This document shows, in pieces, positions 46,998 through 57,197 of a stretch of DNA of 64,000 nt. Both the position numbers and the translations under genes were made by a program. Numbering within the stretch: the stretch's first letter is position 1; each line of letters opens with the position of its first letter. Source of the stretch: Sphingobacterium sp. JB170 (lineage in GTDB: Bacteria; Bacteroidota; Bacteroidia; Sphingobacteriales; Sphingobacteriaceae); NCBI RefSeq assembly GCF_900163865.1, contig NZ_FUKU01000043.1, positions 49,583-113,582 on the forward strand, given 5' to 3'. Below the pieces are notes generated by a model. That model made no database searches. It saw nothing but the letters and a program-made list of their open reading frames with translations, and was not told the origin of the DNA.

Positions 46998-48851
46998 ATG
47001 AGATTGAGTCATATTTTTACTCCGTATGTATGCTTCGTAGCGTTAGGGTTTCTGTCTTCAAGTGTGGTCGGTTGTAAGATACAGAAAGATCGTGTGTATC
47101 AGACTGAATTGGAAAGCATTAAAAATCGCGCGCAGCTGCAGTTACGAGCCGATGCGGCGGAGTTTAATAATTACAAAGACCGTCCCGAATCTGACGGACC
47201 CTTCCACGCGGGGAATAATCAACGATTCCTAACCGATAATGTACCGCTATTTATTAGTTCGGATGTCGACTTTACGCGCGTATACAATTACCGATGGTGG
47301 ATGATCAGTAAACACCTAAAACAATATCGAGATCCTCATGATGGCGTTGAGTATTGGGTTGTAACAGAGTTTTTCGGCGATCGACCATGGGCTACCTTGA
47401 GTGGCGCTATCACTTGCCCTGCAGGACATCAGTTTTATGATGTACGATGGTTGCGTGATGCGAAGTACATAAAATCATATGCTGATTATTATATGCGTGG
47501 ATCCGCATCGTATCTATCCCAACGAGAAAATGGAAATTTTTTGACCTATAAAGAACGTCCCGAAAGTCATCACTTTTCAAGTTGGATGATTGATGGGGTC
47601 GAAGCCTTTCTAAAAATACACCCTGATCCGAAGTGGCAGCGCGGGATATTACCTTCATTAGAAAACCATCAGCAGATGTGGGATAGCCTTTTTACAGTTC
47701 AGAACCCGCAATCGAAAACTGCAGGAATGTATAAAATACTTGATTTGTACGACGGGATGGAATTTAGTCTCTCTGCGGTGTTGGGACTCATTGAAAGTAA
47801 AGGCGCTTATTCGCTCTATACAGATGAAAACTGGCGGAATTATTATTTAGGCTGGGCAACCACAAACACGACGGCAGCCTCGAAGTATGCGGAACAATAT
47901 CCCAAAGCATTTCGGAAGGGATATCCGGATTTTTATTTATCTCGACCTTCCATTAATTCTTACGCTTACGGTAACCTTGCGTCATTATCAACCTTATATT
48001 CCTTGCAGCATGACGAGGCCTCCTTGCAAAAGGCAAAACTGTATCATCAGCGTGCCGCGCGGGTACAGCAAAGTATACTATCAATATTGTGGAATGAACA
48101 AGATCAATTTTTTTATACCACTACAGCCGGAGACAATCAGTATGGGGTGAGTGATTTTCAAGCGCACGTGCGGGAGTCAGTAGGGTACACGCCGTGGTAT
48201 TTTAATCTTATACCTTTCTCGGACCAAGCGAGATATGAAAAGGCTTGGGATATGTTTTCCTCGAAGCAGGGTTTTGCAAACCAAGCGGGTATGACAACAG
48301 CAGAACGCCAACATCCGTATTACAACGAACAGGCATACGCATGGAATGGTAGAGGCTGGCCATTTCAAAATTCCATCGTTTACAAGAGTTATGCGAACTA
48401 CTTACGCAATTATAAAGATACCATACTTCATGAAGATCGTGAATTGTTATATAATAATATCGAGCAATTGGTGCATTTACATGGTAAAAACGAACTGAAC
48501 ATTGGAGAATGGTATATCCCAAGTGACGGGACATCTTTTGGTGGTGAAAAAGACTATTTTCATTCGACCTTTCCTGATATAATTATTGAAGATCTCATCG
48601 GATTTAAAGCAATGCATGAAGACAAATTTGTGTTGGAATCGCTTTTACCTACCGATAAATGGACGTATTTTTACATTGGAAATATTAATTACCATGGACA
48701 CGAGGTAGATATTATATGGAAAAGAGATTGGGATTTAATTCAGGCGGGTGATCAATCAAATCTTTGTGTGTTTGTTGATGGACGTTTAGTGAAGCGAAAT
48801 CAAAATTTAAACGCGAAAATTACGATAGAAATTGGTCAAAATAAAAATTAA
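46998..48851 (+). CDS. MGH1-like glycosidase lipoprotein, (alpha/alpha)6 barrel
   Basis: A 617-residue lipoprotein (lipobox VVGC, Cys26). The mature part is a six-hairpin glycosidase resembling trehalase/GH63-like and MGH1-like domains. Helix-pair segments such as YNYRWWMISKHLK, DVRWLRDAKYIKSYADYYM, SSWMIDGVEAFLKIHPD and YAWNGRGWPFQNSIVYKSYA carry the expected acidic and aromatic residues; the Asp of WMIDG and the late YIPSDG/GGEKDYFHS region are candidate catalytic parts. The substrate is not predictable. It probably acts on glycans at the cell surface. Confidence 0.75.
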   Translation: MRLSHIFTPYVCFVALGFLSSSVVGCKIQKDRVYQTELESIKNRAQLQLRADAAEFNNYKDRPESDGPFHAGNNQRFLTDNVPLFISSDVDFTRVYNYRWWMISKHLKQYRDPHDGVEYWVVTEFFGDRPWATLSGAITCPAGHQFYDVRWLRDAKYIKSYADYYMRGSASYLSQRENGNFLTYKERPESHHFSSWMIDGVEAFLKIHPDPKWQRGILPSLENHQQMWDSLFTVQNPQSKTAGMYKILDLYDGMEFSLSAVLGLIESKGAYSLYTDENWRNYYLGWATTNTTAASKYAEQYPKAFRKGYPDFYLSRPSINSYAYGNLASLSTLYSLQHDEASLQKAKLYHQRAARVQQSILSILWNEQDQFFYTTTAGDNQYGVSDFQAHVRESVGYTPWYFNLIPFSDQARYEKAWDMFSSKQGFANQAGMTTAERQHPYYNEQAYAWNGRGWPFQNSIVYKSYANYLRNYKDTILHEDRELLYNNIEQLVHLHGKNELNIGEWYIPSDGTSFGGEKDYFHSTFPDIIIEDLIGFKAMHEDKFVLESLLPTDKWTYFYIGNINYHGHEVDIIWKRDWDLIQAGDQSNLCVFVDGRLVKRNQNLNAKITIEIGQNKN

Positions 48852-48853
48852 TG

Positions 48854-48906
48854 ACCAACGCGCATTGAGCGGTTTTAAATTACTATTGAATGCAATGCAC
48901 GTTGGT
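48854..48906. terminator. Bidirectional hairpin between convergent genes
   Basis: ACCAACG (48854-48860) and CGTTGGT (48900-48906) pair, and the stem extends inward after one mismatch (GCATT/AATGC). It lies between the glycosidase lipoprotein and maoC stops. Confidence 0.5.
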
Positions 48907-48921
48907 AATTTATGTTTGCCG

Positions 48922-49380
48922 TTAATTAAAATGATATAGAAAAACTACGTCGCCCACATAGGCTGGTTTTTTTTGGTCATTGATGAGTAAGGTAGCTTGG
49001 ATAACCGCCTTTACAACGCCACGCAAATCGGTGATTGATTTAATTTTTGCTTGAAGTTGTACTTGATTATTTACAAGTACCGGTTGACCGAAGCGTAAAT
49101 TTTCGATACCATAATTAATCTCCATTTTCACGTTCCGTACTTCAGCAATTTGTTTCCATAAATATGGGATCAAGGATAATGTAAGATAGCCATGTGCAAT
49201 AGTAGAGTTGAACGGGCCATCCTTCTCTGCTTTTTTCGTGTCAACATGGATCCACTGATGATCGAGCGTTGCATCCGCAAATTTGTTTATCTGTGCTTGG
49301 TCAATCGTATGCCATTCAGAAACCCCTAAAATTTTGCCCTCGTGCGATTTGTATTCCTCAAAGTTGTTGATTATTACCAT
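48922..49380 (-). CDS. MaoC-family (R)-enoyl-CoA hydratase-like protein
   Basis: A 152-residue hot-dog-fold protein. The hydratase motif is present: INKFADATLDHQWIHVD near 31-47 with the catalytic Asp/His pair, and GPFNSTIAHGYLTLSLIPYL near 55-74. It would hydrate trans-2-enoyl-CoA. It is a single gene; no polyhydroxyalkanoate genes are nearby. Confidence 0.93.
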   Translation of the reverse strand: MVIINNFEEYKSHEGKILGVSEWHTIDQAQINKFADATLDHQWIHVDTKKAEKDGPFNSTIAHGYLTLSLIPYLWKQIAEVRNVKMEINYGIENLRFGQPVLVNNQVQLQAKIKSITDLRGVVKAVIQATLLINDQKKPAYVGDVVFLYHFN

Positions 49381-49602
49381 TTTTTCTGCTATGATTATCT
49401 ATTGATTTGATGAAACTTCAAGAGGTCACATCGACCGTTCCCCTTTTTTTGTTAAATGTATTAAAAACTATCTATACAATTCAAATGAATCAGGGAATTT
49501 TGTTTGCCAGAATTAGAAACATTGGTCGGCGTAAATTCGGAAGCGGGACGTTATTTTAACTTTATATTGACAATGCTATTCGGCGTTGGATAACTTTTTG
49601 GT

Positions 49603-49610
49603 TACTTTTG
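49603..49610 (+). promoter_or_regulatory. Candidate promoter -7 box of the FemAB gene
   Basis: TACTTTTG matches TAnnTTTG about 70 bases upstream of the start at 49682. The -33 element is not clear. Confidence 0.4.
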
Positions 49611-49681
49611 CCGCTTTGGCGCGAGGACAGGCCTCCGTACACGAATTATTTAATAATTAGGAGTAATTTTAGAATATCCGA

Positions 49682-50806
49682 ATGATTGCTGAAATTCAAG
49701 ATAAAGATTCAACAAATATATTTAAGACGTCGATTATACAGCAAACGTCGTATTGGTCAGAAGTAAAAAAACTACAGGGAATCACCACGAAAGCGTTTGA
49801 CTTTCGGGCCAAAAATGAGGATCTGTTTGTGGGTATTAAGGACGAATCTTACTTTATTGGCGATCTTCTTGTTCTCATCCAAAAAGTCGATGAGCACTCG
49901 ACCATAGCATATGTGCCCTACGGCCCAGAGGTGGAGCCCTCGGAAGAGAATCAAGGTTGTTTTTTAGAACAGTTGTCTGAAGGGTTGCGTACCTATTTAC
50001 CAAGCAAATGTATCATGATTCGATACGATTTGTCTTGGGAATCGCTTTGGGCAAAAGACGACAATTGCTACGACCTTCATGGCAACTGGATCGGCGCGCC
50101 GGATCGTAAAATGCAGGAATTGCGATTTAATTTCGCTACTGATAAATGGAATCTGAAAAAGGCTAATACCGATGTTCTACCATCGAATACTGTTTTTATG
50201 GATTTAAACAAAGAGTCAGACACGTTGCTTGGAACGATGAAGCCAAAAACAAGGTATAATATTAAGCTTGCCAAACGCAAAGGGGTGGAAATTAGCTCGT
50301 TAGGCATTGAAAGCCTAGATATTTGGTACGAGTTATATCGCCAAACGGCGCAAAGAAATAACTTTTTCTTACACGATATAAATTATTTTAAGGTGATCTT
50401 GTCTGCGCGTGCGAACGACTCACTCTCCCCGGCAAAAGTATATCTGTTAGTTGCCCATGTTGATAATCGTCCATTGGCCGCCATGTTTTTAGTGATAACG
50501 GGTGTTCGTGGTACTTATTTATACGGGGCATCGGCGACTGAAAATCGAAATTATATGGCCACCTATGCCTTGCAGTGGCGGGCCATGCAATTAGCAAAAG
50601 AACTCGGTTGTTCGGAATACGATTTTTTTGGTGTTTCACCTGTTGCGGATCAGTCGCACCCAATGTTTGGGTTATACCGTTTTAAAACAGGCTTTGGTGG
50701 AAAGCTATATCGAAGGATGGGCTGTTGGGACTACCCCCTTGATAAAGTGAAATACCGGTATTATAGCTCCATGGAATTTAAAAATCAGGCGTACCACCTG
50801 GGTTAG
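49682..50806 (+). CDS. FemAB/FemX-family peptidyltransferase
   Basis: A 374-residue protein with two GNAT-like domains, the fold of enzymes that add amino acids from aminoacyl-tRNA to lipid II. Readable parts: QQTSYWSEVKKLQG near 20-33, MKPKTRYNIKLAKRKGVEI near 185-203 and YGASATENRNYMATYALQWR...GCSEYDFFG near 280-322, ending with LYRFKTGFGGKLYRRMG. Bacteroidota normally have direct meso-DAP cross-links, so the true acceptor may differ from staphylococcal FemX. Confidence 0.87.
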   Translation: MIAEIQDKDSTNIFKTSIIQQTSYWSEVKKLQGITTKAFDFRAKNEDLFVGIKDESYFIGDLLVLIQKVDEHSTIAYVPYGPEVEPSEENQGCFLEQLSEGLRTYLPSKCIMIRYDLSWESLWAKDDNCYDLHGNWIGAPDRKMQELRFNFATDKWNLKKANTDVLPSNTVFMDLNKESDTLLGTMKPKTRYNIKLAKRKGVEISSLGIESLDIWYELYRQTAQRNNFFLHDINYFKVILSARANDSLSPAKVYLLVAHVDNRPLAAMFLVITGVRGTYLYGASATENRNYMATYALQWRAMQLAKELGCSEYDFFGVSPVADQSHPMFGLYRFKTGFGGKLYRRMGCWDYPLDKVKYRYYSSMEFKNQAYHLG

Positions 50807-50850
50807 TTATGGATGTTGTCTTTATATAATTGTTGAATAAGCCGGCATTG

Positions 50851-50878
50851 ATATCGGGTGACTAAAGGCACCTGATAT
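50851..50878 (+). terminator. Possible terminator of the FemAB gene
   Basis: ATATCGGGTG (50851-50860) and CACCTGATAT (50869-50878) pair over 10 bp with one G-U, 45 bases after the stop codon. No strong T run follows. Confidence 0.4.
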
Positions 50879-51087
50879 AGTTTATTAATGATGTTAAACA
50901 ATATTGACCGGAATGTTTATCGACGCCTAGCGTGTTAATATTGGTTACGGACCGCGCCAATTAGCGTAGAGGCAGATGAGTCGGGGCGTGGCAAGATTGA
51001 AATCCCCGTTCAGATGGTCGCCGAAGACCGTTAGTAATTCCGTGTATTTATGGCAATTACTCGTTTCATTTTTAGAATATTATCTGA

Positions 51088-51522
51088 ACAATAGTCTTTT
51101 ATTATTACGGAGACAATGTACCGCGGCCATTTATTGTTTACGAAACTTGGATCGACCCTAATAAGACTATTCTATTTCACGGACGGACCGGTAGAGGAAG
51201 ATCTTTTTTTAATTATACCGTCCAAAACTCAGAAATACAGACCCGGTTTGAAGATTACAAATCTTTAGTTGAGTTTTTAGCAGTTCGAAATCATGCTATT
51301 GCGGCGGTCTTTGTCTCCATGTTTACCAAGCTTTTAATTGAGCCGAATATCCAGCTTATTGAAAATCCGAATGTGCTTATTCAACCGAGGTCTATAGATA
51401 TTTTATTAGGCAATATAATCGGTGCTATCGGCGGCTGGATACGTTATCACCAACGGATCCATTTCTTTACTAAAAAGCAAATGAAAAAAACCAAAATTGT
51501 ATTAACCCACTATAAACATTAA
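51088..51522 (+). pseudogene. Possible TetR-type regulator C-terminal remnant
   Basis: An open frame without a start codon near its beginning runs from a stop at 51085 to TAA at 51520. Its end (IDILLGNIIGAIGGWIRYHQ then HFFTKKQM) resembles the C-terminal helix of TetR/AcrR regulators, in which a GWW-type helix precedes a dimer tail. No helix-turn-helix N-terminus is found in any frame upstream. The only in-frame ATG leaves 67 residues. It is probably a decayed gene; the TetR reading is tentative. Confidence 0.3.
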
Positions 51523-51893
51523 CATATCTTGTGAAACACTGACTCTACTGCTCACTGGTAACTCGCCGAGTATGTTGTGCGCAGCAGTTCATCGTTTGGT
51601 AATTCACTAAGGACCTAACAAGAATGTTGTGTTTTTTTCTTTACCCTACTTACACTTTAATTTTGGTTTCAAGGTCGCGCAAGTGAACTCGGTTACTAAG
51701 GGGAATATAGGTAGATGTACCTGCTATTTCGTTTAAGTATATGTGATTTTTTAAAACAATAGTCGCAGGTGGGTGTATGTTAATCGCACTTTTTCTCTAC
51801 CTTTAGTTTCCAAAGGCGAATCAAACTTTTTTAAAGGTCGGGAGGATATGCCTGAGTGACTAAACCTATACTAGTATATCGGAAAGAAAAACT
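51523..51893. other. Intergenic stretch upstream of the rhamnosidase
   Basis: About 370 bases without a supported ORF, repeat or hairpin. It presumably contains the promoter of the GH78 gene. Confidence 0.35.
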
Positions 51894-54536
51894 ATGCGAC
51901 AATATATATATCTACTAATTCTAATGGGATGTTCAGGATTGCTAACAGCCCAAAACAATGCAATAGTTTACAAAATCGATGCTTTGCGATGCGAACATTT
52001 GGATCGCCCCCTTGGTATTGACGAACCTAATCCTCGCCTTTCTTGGCAAATAAAATCGGATCGTGCAGGTATTAAACAGAAGGCTTATCAGCTTATTGTT
52101 GGAACCGACTCAATGCAAGTAGCGAGTGGGCATGGCGATAACTGGGAATCCGAGAAAATTAGCGGATCAAAAATGCTCGTAAAATATTCCGGCAGCCCGC
52201 TCGTCGGACATACAAAATATTTTTGGCGCGTTACCGCGTGGGATAATAACGATGCAATTTCTAGTTCAAGCGTGGAAAGTTTTGAAACGGGAATGATGGA
52301 TAAAGGCTGGAAAGGAAGTTGGATTAGTGACGCACATGATATCAATTACCTACCTGCCCCTTATTTTCGAAAAGAAATACGCCTTGCAAAAAAGGTAAAA
52401 GTAGCGCGTGCTTATATCGCCGCGGCAGGGTTATACGAATTGTCCCTTAATGGTGCCAAGGTCGGCAATCACCAACTTGATCCGATGTATACACGATTCG
52501 ATCGACGTACCCTATATGTTACCCATGACGTTACAAACATGCTGAATGAAGGCGAGAATGCGATTGGTGTTATTCTCGGCAATGGTTGGTATAATCATCA
52601 ACCACTTGCAGTTTGGGATTTTCACAATGCGCCTTGGCGAAACCGCCCTACTTTCTGTATTGATCTAGAAGTCGAGTATGTGGATGGCACGAAAGAGACG
52701 TTCGTATCTGAACGTGATTGGAAGACTTCTTCGGGTGGAATTGTGTATAATAACATCTATACAGGAGAACATTTTGACGCAAATCAACAACAAAGCGGGT
52801 GGGATATAGCTGGTTTCGATGATTCGTCATGGGATGAGGTACGGTATCGTAGCGTTCCGTCGGCCAACATTGTATCGCAACAATTGGTACCCATTCGGCT
52901 AAATAAAGCGTATAAGCCGATTGCGGTCACAAAAATTGATTCCAAAACATGGCTTTTTGATTTTGGACAAAATATGGCTGGTATTACAAAACTGAATGTC
53001 GCGGGCGAGAAAGGTATTACACTGACAATTAAGCATGGTGAACGTTTGGACACTGCGGGTAGGTTAGATCTTTCTAATATAGATGTTTATTATCGTGGCG
53101 ACAAGCAAAAGGAGCCTTTTCAAACGGATGTCGTGATTTTAAGTGATCGTGAGGATGTTGAATTTATGCCCAAGTTTAATTACAAAGGCTTTCGCTACGT
53201 GGAAATAACATCAAGTGATGATATTGAACTAAGCGAGGAGAATCTGACCGCATTTTTTATGCACAGTGATGTTCGTTCTATTGGCTCGGTTAATACTTCA
53301 TCGTCGCTAGTGAATTCATTGTGGAAAGTAACGAACAACGCCTATTTATCGAATCTATATGGTTACCCAACGGACTGTCCGCAAAGGGAGAAAAATGGCT
53401 GGACAGGAGATGGGCATTTAGCAATTGAATCGGCTCTCTATAATTTTGATGGAATTACTGTCTACGAAAAATGGTTAGCCGATCATCGCGACGAGCAGCA
53501 ACCCAATGGCGTATTACCAGATATTATTCCTACCGGAGGTTGGGGGTATGGTACAGCTAATGGTTTAGACTGGACCAGTACGATTGCAATCATTCCGTGG
53601 GAGGTCTATCAGTTTTACGGCGATAGTCGCTTGTTAGAAAAGTGCTACGATAACATAAAGCGGTATGTGGATTACGTTGATCGTATTAGTCCCTCAGGGC
53701 TTACGAAATTCGGTCGGGGAGATTGGGTGCCGGTGAAAACTACCTCAAATTTAGAGCTTACCTCCTCCGTATACTTTTATGCCGATGCCAATATTTTGGC
53801 CTCTGCAGCAAAACTCTTTGGGCGTGATGCCGATTTTGAAAAATATAATGCTTTAAGAAATAAGATACGTGATGCGATAAACGCTAAGTTTTTAGATAAG
53901 GATCGTGGAATCTATGCAGAGGGAAGCCAAACGGAGCTTAGTGTTCCATTATATTGGGATGTCGTTCCTGACGAGATGAAAGAAAAGGTCGCTTCAAATC
54001 TTAACCAGAGCGTCGAAAAAAGTGATTTTCATCTTGATGTGGGGGTTTTAGGGGCGAAAGCGCTGCTAAACGCGTTAACCGAGAATGGCTATGAACAGTC
54101 GGCGTATAAAGTAGCTGTTCAGGACAGTTATCCCTCTTGGGGTTGGTGGGTGGTAAACGGTGCGACTACGTTACTGGAAAACTGGGATCTTCAGGCAAAA
54201 CGTGATATTTCAGATAACCACATGATGTTCGGTGAAATAGGAGGGTGGTTTTTTAAATCCATCGGTGGTATATTGCCTGATCCACAACGACCCGGCTTTG
54301 AACATATCCTATTAAAGCCGATATTTCCGGATGAGCTAAGTGAATCGGAAGTTAAATTTGAATCGCCTTATGGGGAAATAATTACGAGTTGGAAAAAGAA
54401 AAACGGCAATGTGAATTTAATCGTTCACATTCCGGCAAATTCCTCGGCGACATTTTATCCGCCCCAAAATGTCGAACGGATAGCGACTGCTGAATTAAAT
54501 TCAGGCAGGCATGAGTTTAACTTGAAACTTCGTTAA
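51894..54536 (+). CDS. Alpha-L-rhamnosidase, GH78
   Basis: An 880-residue secreted enzyme with an N-terminal signal peptide ending near LLTA-QNN. Domains in order: an Ig-like N-terminal domain (LRCEHLDRPLGIDEPNPRLS near 32-51), a carbohydrate-binding beta domain (YIAAAGLYELSLNGAKVGNH, YTRFDRRTLYVTHDVT), a central sandwich (WLFDFGQNMAGITKL), the (alpha/alpha)6 catalytic barrel and a C-terminal beta domain. Catalytic-region marks are YPTDCPQREKNGWTGDGHLA near 495-514 (acidic residues), WTSTIAIIPWEVY and the late WGWWVVNGATTLLENWD. It releases terminal rhamnose from plant or bacterial glycans. Confidence 0.95.
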   Translation: MRQYIYLLILMGCSGLLTAQNNAIVYKIDALRCEHLDRPLGIDEPNPRLSWQIKSDRAGIKQKAYQLIVGTDSMQVASGHGDNWESEKISGSKMLVKYSGSPLVGHTKYFWRVTAWDNNDAISSSSVESFETGMMDKGWKGSWISDAHDINYLPAPYFRKEIRLAKKVKVARAYIAAAGLYELSLNGAKVGNHQLDPMYTRFDRRTLYVTHDVTNMLNEGENAIGVILGNGWYNHQPLAVWDFHNAPWRNRPTFCIDLEVEYVDGTKETFVSERDWKTSSGGIVYNNIYTGEHFDANQQQSGWDIAGFDDSSWDEVRYRSVPSANIVSQQLVPIRLNKAYKPIAVTKIDSKTWLFDFGQNMAGITKLNVAGEKGITLTIKHGERLDTAGRLDLSNIDVYYRGDKQKEPFQTDVVILSDREDVEFMPKFNYKGFRYVEITSSDDIELSEENLTAFFMHSDVRSIGSVNTSSSLVNSLWKVTNNAYLSNLYGYPTDCPQREKNGWTGDGHLAIESALYNFDGITVYEKWLADHRDEQQPNGVLPDIIPTGGWGYGTANGLDWTSTIAIIPWEVYQFYGDSRLLEKCYDNIKRYVDYVDRISPSGLTKFGRGDWVPVKTTSNLELTSSVYFYADANILASAAKLFGRDADFEKYNALRNKIRDAINAKFLDKDRGIYAEGSQTELSVPLYWDVVPDEMKEKVASNLNQSVEKSDFHLDVGVLGAKALLNALTENGYEQSAYKVAVQDSYPSWGWWVVNGATTLLENWDLQAKRDISDNHMMFGEIGGWFFKSIGGILPDPQRPGFEHILLKPIFPDELSESEVKFESPYGEIITSWKKKNGNVNLIVHIPANSSATFYPPQNVERIATAELNSGRHEFNLKLR

Positions 54537-54678
54537 TTTGTAGTGTAGTTTCCTGAGTTGTAAATATTCGCGGTTAATGTTGTGCTCTTTTTAAATTGAC
54601 AACGAAGATAAATTGAGGAAGGTTTTTTTAGTTTGATCTATTTAGTGCAGGGATTTTAGTAATTTTAGATTTGCAATT

Positions 54679-55212
54679 ATGAATGGAAATAGGATAAATC
54701 GAAGAGCAGCACTTCGTACAATGTTATATATTGCCGCAGGGACTATGGTGCTTCCAGCGTGTTTTCGTGAATCGGGTTCGAAAACAATTGGGTTGGTGAA
54801 TATGACCATCAATGAAGAGCAAGAATTATTGCTTGCCGAGGTAGTCGAAACCTTAATACCTTCGTCTCAAACGCCGGGTGCTAAAGAACTTCTTTTGCAC
54901 CTATTTGTACTTAAAATGGTGGACGACTGTCATAGCCCGGAGGACCAGCGCAACTTCACGGAAGGGCTCGAAGGGTTTGCTGCTATGGAAGATCCGGCCA
55001 CAGGAACAAAATTTATAAACCTTTCACCAGCGGATCGACTTCGTTTTTTGAAGCAGATTGGCGACCAGGATAACGATAAAATAACGATGTTTTATTCGAT
55101 GACCAAACGGCGCTGCATACAGGGTTATATGAATTCGAAGAATGTTATGACCGACCTAAAAAAATATGAACTTATTCCCGGACGGTATATTGCCGATTTC
55201 AAAATAGGGTAG
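54679..55212 (+). CDS. Gluconate 2-dehydrogenase subunit 3-like protein
   Basis: A 177-residue exported small subunit. The N-terminus has a twin-arginine stretch (NRINRRAALRTML) followed by a hydrophobic run and LPAC, so it may be a Tat-exported lipoprotein. The body matches the gluconate dehydrogenase subunit 3 family (NEEQELLLAEVVETLIPSSQTPGAKELLLH). Such subunits escort the flavoprotein GMC subunit, encoded 44 bases downstream. Confidence 0.87.
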   Translation: MNGNRINRRAALRTMLYIAAGTMVLPACFRESGSKTIGLVNMTINEEQELLLAEVVETLIPSSQTPGAKELLLHLFVLKMVDDCHSPEDQRNFTEGLEGFAAMEDPATGTKFINLSPADRLRFLKQIGDQDNDKITMFYSMTKRRCIQGYMNSKNVMTDLKKYELIPGRYIADFKIG

Positions 55213-55255
55213 TTTTGGTTTAAAAACAAAGAATTAAAATAACTGTAGAGGAGAC

Positions 55256-56974
55256 ATGAGTAATATTAATTTCAAAAATATAAAAGATCGTCAATTCGAT
55301 GCTATCGTCATTGGGTCGGGAGCTAGTGGTGGATGGGCAGCAAAAGAGTTTGCAGAAAAAGGGCTGAAAACGCTTGTTTTAGAGCGAGGACGAAATGTTG
55401 AACATGTAAAAGATTACCCGACGACAAATATGTACCCGTATGAATTTGATCATAGACTTGAAACAACATATACCGATAAACAGATCAACCCAATCGCTAA
55501 TAGTTGCTACGCATATAAAGAGGATTCCCAACATTTTTTTGTTAAGGACCATGAACACCCGTATATTCAAGAAAAAGAGTTTGATTGGATACGTGGTTAT
55601 CAAGTGGGTGGGAAGTCGCTACTGTGGGCGCGACAAACCCAGCGGTGGAGTGAGTATGATTTCCAAGGGCCCGAGCGTGACGGGTTCGCTGTCGATTGGC
55701 CGATCCGATATGATGATATCGCCCCGTGGTATAGCTATGTAGAACGATTTGTCGGGATTTCTGGCAATAGGGATGGTTTGGACACGCTTCCCGATGGTGA
55801 GTTTTTACCTGCATTCCCTTTAAATCCGGTAGAAGATCATTTTAGAAAGTCTATTCAAACGAAATTTAAAAACCGTTATATTATCAGTGCACGATGTGCC
55901 CATCTTTCAAAACCCGAGCCTATTCATATCGAGCAGGGACGGGTCCAATGTCAGAACCGTACACTTTGCCAACGCGGATGCCCATTCGGGGGATATTTTA
56001 GCAGCAATGCCTCGACAATACCGTGGGCATTAAAGACAGGTAATCTAACGTTACGTCCCCATTCAGTTGTGCATTCGATTATATATGATGATAAGGCGGG
56101 CAAGGCGATAGGTGTAAAGGTTATCGATACAGAGTCCCTTGAAGAACTTGATTTTTTTGCTAATGTTATTTTCGTAAATGCCGCGACACTAAATACAAAT
56201 TTAATCCTATTGAACTCCAAGTCGAATCGGTTTCCTAATGGGCTTGGAAATGACAATGATTTACTGGGCAAGTACGTTGCTTTTCATAATTATACAGCGC
56301 GGATCACTGCAGAGTATGACGGCCTGCTAGACTATCGAACTGACGGTCGAAATCCGGCAGGTGGTGGCTATATTCCCAATTTTCGTAACGTCCGTAAACA
56401 AGAAACTGACTTTTTACGTGGATGGGCCGCAGGGTTTGGTGCCAACCGCGGGAACGTTCAAGATCGGAGTGGTGTGGGTGCTGAACTGAAGACGTCTTTG
56501 CTAGATAATAGTAAATGGGGAAATTGGAATGTACATTCGCACATGATGGCGGAAACCATTCCGAAGGAAGGTAATACTGTTTGGCTCGACGCGCAGAAAA
56601 CGGACAAGTGGGGAGTGCCCCTGTTACATATTTCGATCGACTATGCTTCGGATGACTGGGCGCGGCGTGACGACTATTATGAACAGATGACGGCGATGTA
56701 CGAAGCAGCAGGATTTACAAATATTAAAACATCCAACGATCCGCGCCGCCCGGGAAACGATATTCACGAAATGGGGGGAGTGCGTATGGGGCACGATGTT
56801 AAAACATCTCTTTTAAATCGATGGAATCAACTCCATCAGTGTCAAAATGTTTATGTTACCGACGGCGCTTGTATGACCTCGACCGGAACACAAAATCCAA
56901 CATTAACTTATATGGCTCTCACAGCCAGGGCTGTGGATCATGCCGTTAAATCGTTGAAGACAGGCACAATTTAA
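55256..56974 (+). CDS. GMC-family FAD oxidoreductase
   Basis: A 572-residue flavoprotein. The FAD motif is at the start (DAIVIGSGASGGWAAKEFAEKG in pieces near 14-35), then QVGGKSLLWARQTQRWSEYD near 117, a Cys-rich insert CQNRTLCQRGCPFGG near 230-244, and the C-terminal signature HEMGGVRMG...TDGACMTSTGTQNPTLTYMALTARA. It oxidises a sugar or polyol and passes electrons to quinone or cytochrome; it has no signal peptide and probably rides with the Tat-exported subunit at 54679. The location after a rhamnosidase gene suggests sugar use. Confidence 0.92.
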   Translation: MSNINFKNIKDRQFDAIVIGSGASGGWAAKEFAEKGLKTLVLERGRNVEHVKDYPTTNMYPYEFDHRLETTYTDKQINPIANSCYAYKEDSQHFFVKDHEHPYIQEKEFDWIRGYQVGGKSLLWARQTQRWSEYDFQGPERDGFAVDWPIRYDDIAPWYSYVERFVGISGNRDGLDTLPDGEFLPAFPLNPVEDHFRKSIQTKFKNRYIISARCAHLSKPEPIHIEQGRVQCQNRTLCQRGCPFGGYFSSNASTIPWALKTGNLTLRPHSVVHSIIYDDKAGKAIGVKVIDTESLEELDFFANVIFVNAATLNTNLILLNSKSNRFPNGLGNDNDLLGKYVAFHNYTARITAEYDGLLDYRTDGRNPAGGGYIPNFRNVRKQETDFLRGWAAGFGANRGNVQDRSGVGAELKTSLLDNSKWGNWNVHSHMMAETIPKEGNTVWLDAQKTDKWGVPLLHISIDYASDDWARRDDYYEQMTAMYEAAGFTNIKTSNDPRRPGNDIHEMGGVRMGHDVKTSLLNRWNQLHQCQNVYVTDGACMTSTGTQNPTLTYMALTARAVDHAVKSLKTGTI

Positions 56975-57027
56975 TGATATTTATCGTCTGCAATTGCTAA
57001 AATGTTGTTGTAAGGCTCAATACGGAT

Positions 57028-57068
57028 AACTGCTGGAATCGCCATCGTATTCTAGGATGGTAGCAGTT
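57028..57068 (+). terminator. Terminator-like hairpin after the GMC gene
   Basis: AACTGCT (57028-57034) and AGCAGTT (57062-57068) pair, with an inner GCCATC/GATGGT stem, followed by TT. It lies 54 bases past the GMC stop. Confidence 0.5.
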
Positions 57069-57197
57069 TTGAATCATATAAATTGAGAAGAACAGGATTA
57101 AGTAGTCTTTTAGTCATTTCTACTGGCCGCTTAACCTTTCTTTTTTTGTATTTTTAGCGTAGATATGATAAATAATACTGGTAAGGAGTAAGAGGAA

